This document shows, one piece after another, positions 7,137 to 9,188 of a stretch of 9,188 nt of DNA (its first letter is position 1; each line of letters begins with the position of its first letter). The DNA is taken from NCBI GenBank assembly GCA_947177325.1, contig CAMWUH010000067.1:1-9188 (forward strand). Reading direction: 5' to 3'. The notes beneath the pieces were generated by a model. That model did no database searches. It was not told the origin of the DNA and worked only from the letters and a program-made list of their open reading frames with translations. This DNA comes from an uncultured Bacteroidales bacterium (lineage in GTDB: Bacteria > Bacteroidota > Bacteroidia > Bacteroidales > Muribaculaceae). The position numbers and the translations under genes were made by a program.

Positions 7137-7502
7137 ATGATTGAACGATTTGTACAAGCCCAGAATGATTCCTACATTAGGGCCTTGAATGAAATAAAGT
7201 CAGGCAGGAAACGAACTCACTGGATGTGGTTCATCTTTCCTCAGATAAAAGGTATTGGACGCTCAATTACGTCAATCTTCTTCTCGATTGAAGATGAAGA
7301 GGAAGCTAAGGAATATCTTAACCATCCCGTCAACGAGGGAGGTGACGCTGATACAAATGGCGCTGTTGCATGTGCTATCCTCGGTGCAAAATTTGGTTAT
7401 TCTTCAATTCCATCCTACTATATTGAAAACCTGCATAATCAAGCTATGTATCATCATAAGATAATGTCATTTATTAATCAAATTCTCGATGAAAAAGCGT
7501 AA
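7137..7502 (+). CDS. Chimeric DUF1810 / ADP-ribosylglycohydrolase remnant
   Basis: This 121-residue frame joins two unrelated partial domains. Residues 1-65 match the N-terminal half of DUF1810 proteins: RFVQAQNDSYIRAL, then GRKRTHWMWFIFPQIKGIG at 23-41, then an AKEYLNHPV segment ending at Val65. Normal DUF1810 proteins continue for about 70 more residues, absent here. Residues 65-121 match the C-terminal end of ADP-ribosylglycohydrolases: GGDADTNGAVACAILGAKFGYSSIP (68-92), with the metal-binding DADT, then a helix that ends the fold. The first metal-binding part of that enzyme is missing, so hydrolase activity is unlikely. The frame is intact, which suggests an in-frame deletion between a DUF1810 gene and a downstream hydrolase gene, or inside a two-domain protein. 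ATG 7137 is chosen because DUF1810 starts there; a TTG at 7101 would add 12 residues. The end overlaps the next gene by 14 bases. Whether the product folds or is a decaying relic is unknown. Confidence 0.75.
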   Translation: MIERFVQAQNDSYIRALNEIKSGRKRTHWMWFIFPQIKGIGRSITSIFFSIEDEEEAKEYLNHPVNEGGDADTNGAVACAILGAKFGYSSIPSYYIENLHNQAMYHHKIMSFINQILDEKA

Positions 7503-8814
7503 AATTTTCAAATGGAGCATTGTTATAATTGCAATAATTGTTGCTCTCATAGCGATGTGCGATATTATTGTGTCAAAGAATGCTACCGGTAAAATGTATG
7601 ACAATGTAGAAAGCATTCCTCATCGGAAAGTAGGACTAATTCTCGGGACATCACCCATTTTCACTTGGAACGGACGTAGAAACTATTATTTTGACAATCG
7701 AATTAAAGCAGGCGCAGATCTGTATAAGGCCGGCAAGGTTGATTGGCTTGTTGTCAGCGGCGGAGATTATCGTAATACTGAAAATGGGTATGATGAGCCT
7801 GTCGCTATGCGTGATTCATTGATGAAACAAGGCGTAGATTCTGCTCATATTATTCTTGACTATGACGGTACTCGCACTCTTAACTCTATTGCAAAAATGC
7901 GCGATGTATATTGCCAGGATTCGATTATCATTATTTCTCAGAAATATCATAATGAGCGGGCTTTATATCAGGCAAAACATCTTGGTATTGAAGCAATCGC
8001 ATTCAACGCCGAGACACCGGGGCGTCGCACTTCATGGTTGCGCAACCGAGGGCGTGAAGTATTAGCCCGTGTGAAATTATTCATAGATGTGGCGTGTGGT
8101 CTTAATCCCGACATTAAAGGGTCGATAATCAGAGATTTCACGGATGTTGACGTAGACGTAATGTCTGTTTCGCATATCAAAACGGAGCTTGGCGACCTCA
8201 TCTGCCTTAAACCGGATATGTCAGGGCTGAAAATGGAAATGGTGTGTGGCAAAATACCTTCGCCGGAAAATGATTCCATAATCTTAGCTTTTGCAGGTGC
8301 TTTTACCGGGACAGAGTTTAATAAGGGGCATGCCAACATTGCAGGTGATCATGTTGCCGGAGGCAAGCGCTTCAAAGGCTATAGCTGCAAGCGCAACACA
8401 GGTGCTTTCACATGGTCACCTATGTCAGGGGCGCAGTTTCATTACAAGGATTATTCCGGTGCTTTAGATTCCGCTGCGCGAGAAGGTGGTATGGGATTTG
8501 CCCAAGAGATGATGATACACAATGGCAAAGCTGTTAAGACAACACGCCCACGTGGAAATAGAAACGTATTTCGTGCCTTGTGTCTGGATTCCGACAATCA
8601 TCTGGCCCTCTATGAAAGCCAAGGCATTGTTACATTTGGAAACTTCATAGACGCATTACTCTCTCAGGGCGTTAAAGAAGCTTTATACACCGATATGGGG
8701 CAAGGCTGGAACTACTGCTTTTATCGCGTCAATCGGTCCGACAAATCGCCTAAATATCTCCACTCCAAATCTCTCCCCTACGCCTCCAACTTCATCACAA
8801 TCAAAACAAAATAG
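7489..8814 (+). CDS. SanA/DUF218-like protein with C-terminal phosphodiester-glycosidase-like domain
   Basis: The 441-residue product begins with a basic stretch and one membrane segment (about 10-28), so it is probably anchored with the rest in the periplasm. Residues 45-205 match the SanA/YdcF/ElyC family (DUF218): LGTSPIF (52-58), a YYFDNRIKAGADLYKAGKVD segment (66-85), VSGGDY (89-94), YDEPVAM (101-107), DYDGTRTLNSI (124-134) and IIISQKYHNERALY (147-160). SanA relatives affect envelope integrity and vancomycin exclusion; their reaction is not established. They usually end near residue 205-215. Here about 225 further residues resemble phosphodiester glycosidase (NAGPA/DUF2233) proteins: ILAFAGAFTG (265-274), a FAQEMMIHNGK segment (337-347), FRALCLDSDNHLALYES (361-377) and GVKEALYTDMGQGW (394-407). 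The ATG is inside the preceding frame, overlapping it by 14 bases, which implies translational coupling. The SanA half is firm; the C-terminal call is weaker. Confidence 0.8.
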   Translation: MKKRKIFKWSIVIIAIIVALIAMCDIIVSKNATGKMYDNVESIPHRKVGLILGTSPIFTWNGRRNYYFDNRIKAGADLYKAGKVDWLVVSGGDYRNTENGYDEPVAMRDSLMKQGVDSAHIILDYDGTRTLNSIAKMRDVYCQDSIIIISQKYHNERALYQAKHLGIEAIAFNAETPGRRTSWLRNRGREVLARVKLFIDVACGLNPDIKGSIIRDFTDVDVDVMSVSHIKTELGDLICLKPDMSGLKMEMVCGKIPSPENDSIILAFAGAFTGTEFNKGHANIAGDHVAGGKRFKGYSCKRNTGAFTWSPMSGAQFHYKDYSGALDSAAREGGMGFAQEMMIHNGKAVKTTRPRGNRNVFRALCLDSDNHLALYESQGIVTFGNFIDALLSQGVKEALYTDMGQGWNYCFYRVNRSDKSPKYLHSKSLPYASNFITIKTK

Positions 8815-8866
8815 GATACGACACATCAATTGTGTAGTCCACTAATAAATTTATATTAAATTAGAC

Positions 8867-9188
8867 ATGAAAGCAATAATTTTAGCAATTACTTGTTCAT
8901 TATTTTCAATGTTAGTTAGTTGCCGGGGAAAACAATGTCCGGTAGATACTACAACTTCTGACGAGGACACTAATTATGATGACTTTGATGAATTGTGCGG
9001 TCTGTCCCCTTATCTAAACTCTGTAGCAGGTCATAAAGAAGAGGAGTTGATTGTAGGAAATTTCACGGGCCACGGCATAGACACGCTTTATGTAGTAACA
9101 GAAGAAATTGACAGTATCGACAATATGTATGACAGATATAAATTTTATGCGAAGTCAAATAATCCGGATTTGCCCACCATTGAGATAT
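8867..9188 (+). CDS. Unrecognised lipoprotein, 3' end cut by window edge
   Basis: An ATG at 8867 opens a frame of 107 codons that runs off the right edge. Residues 1-19 form a lipoprotein signal peptide ending in the lipobox LVSC (Cys19), so the protein is predicted to be lipid-anchored. A short acidic stretch follows (DEDTNYDDFDE, about 32-42). The segment EELIVGNFTGHGIDTLYVV (59-77) has the look of an FG-GAP/VCBS-type calcium-binding turn (GxFxGxGxD), but one copy is too little for a family call. I do not recognise the protein. It lies 52 bases after the SanA-like gene on the same strand and has the same AT-rich composition, so it may belong to the same transferred or accessory segment. An inverted repeat ACACA/TGTGT (8821-8835) in the gap is too short to call a terminator. 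Confidence 0.65.
   Translation, partial: MKAIILAITCSLFSMLVSCRGKQCPVDTTTSDEDTNYDDFDELCGLSPYLNSVAGHKEEELIVGNFTGHGIDTLYVVTEEIDSIDNMYDRYKFYAKSNNPDLPTIEI

Noticed and set aside
8821..8835. ACACA-tcaat-TGTGT inverted repeat between the SanA-like gene and the lipoprotein gene
   Set aside because: A 5-bp A/C stem without a T-tract is expected by chance and too weak for a terminator or operator call.

Overview
The window looks like chromosomal DNA from a member of the Bacteroidota, most likely order Bacteroidales and possibly Muribaculaceae. The clues are the lack of Shine-Dalgarno sequences before almost every start, a TAnnTTTG-type promoter element upstream of asd, short lipoproteins with lipobox cysteines, and protein families that resemble Bacteroidales versions. 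The family-level assignment is inference. No RNA genes, insertion sequences, CRISPR arrays or phage genes were seen.

Left part (1-745): the 5' portion of a leftward lipoprotein gene of the NlpE (copper/envelope-stress lipoprotein) type, cut by the window edge. It is followed by a divergent intergenic region with a promoter-like element and a strong 8-bp hairpin with a GGAA loop in the leader of the next gene.

Central part (746-7058): five rightward genes with short gaps. They are asd (aspartate-semialdehyde dehydrogenase), a large CPA2-type cation:proton antiporter with a C-terminal tandem Usp-like region, surE (nucleotidase), glf (UDP-galactopyranose mutase) and a glycosyltransferase that is probably a galactofuranosyltransferase. 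The last two form a coherent pair: Glf makes UDP-galactofuranose and the transferase would use it for a cell-surface glycan. The pair sits 17-20 bases apart and directly follows surE. The coding strand becomes strongly C-rich toward the end of this block.

Right part (7059-9188): base composition changes to AT-richer DNA with little C/G skew, suggesting a different history. The first gene is the most striking object in the window. It is a 121-residue in-frame chimera of the N-terminal half of a DUF1810 protein and the C-terminal tail of an ADP-ribosylglycohydrolase, most simply explained by an internal deletion. It overlaps by 14 bases a SanA/DUF218-like membrane-anchored protein that carries an extra C-terminal domain resembling phosphodiester glycosidase (NAGPA/DUF2233) proteins. 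The window ends inside an unrecognised lipoprotein gene.

The best candidates for something new are the DUF1810/ADP-ribosylglycohydrolase chimera and its coupling to the SanA-like fusion protein, the antiporter that lacks the expected ion-binding aspartate in its fifth membrane segment, and the hairpin leader of asd.
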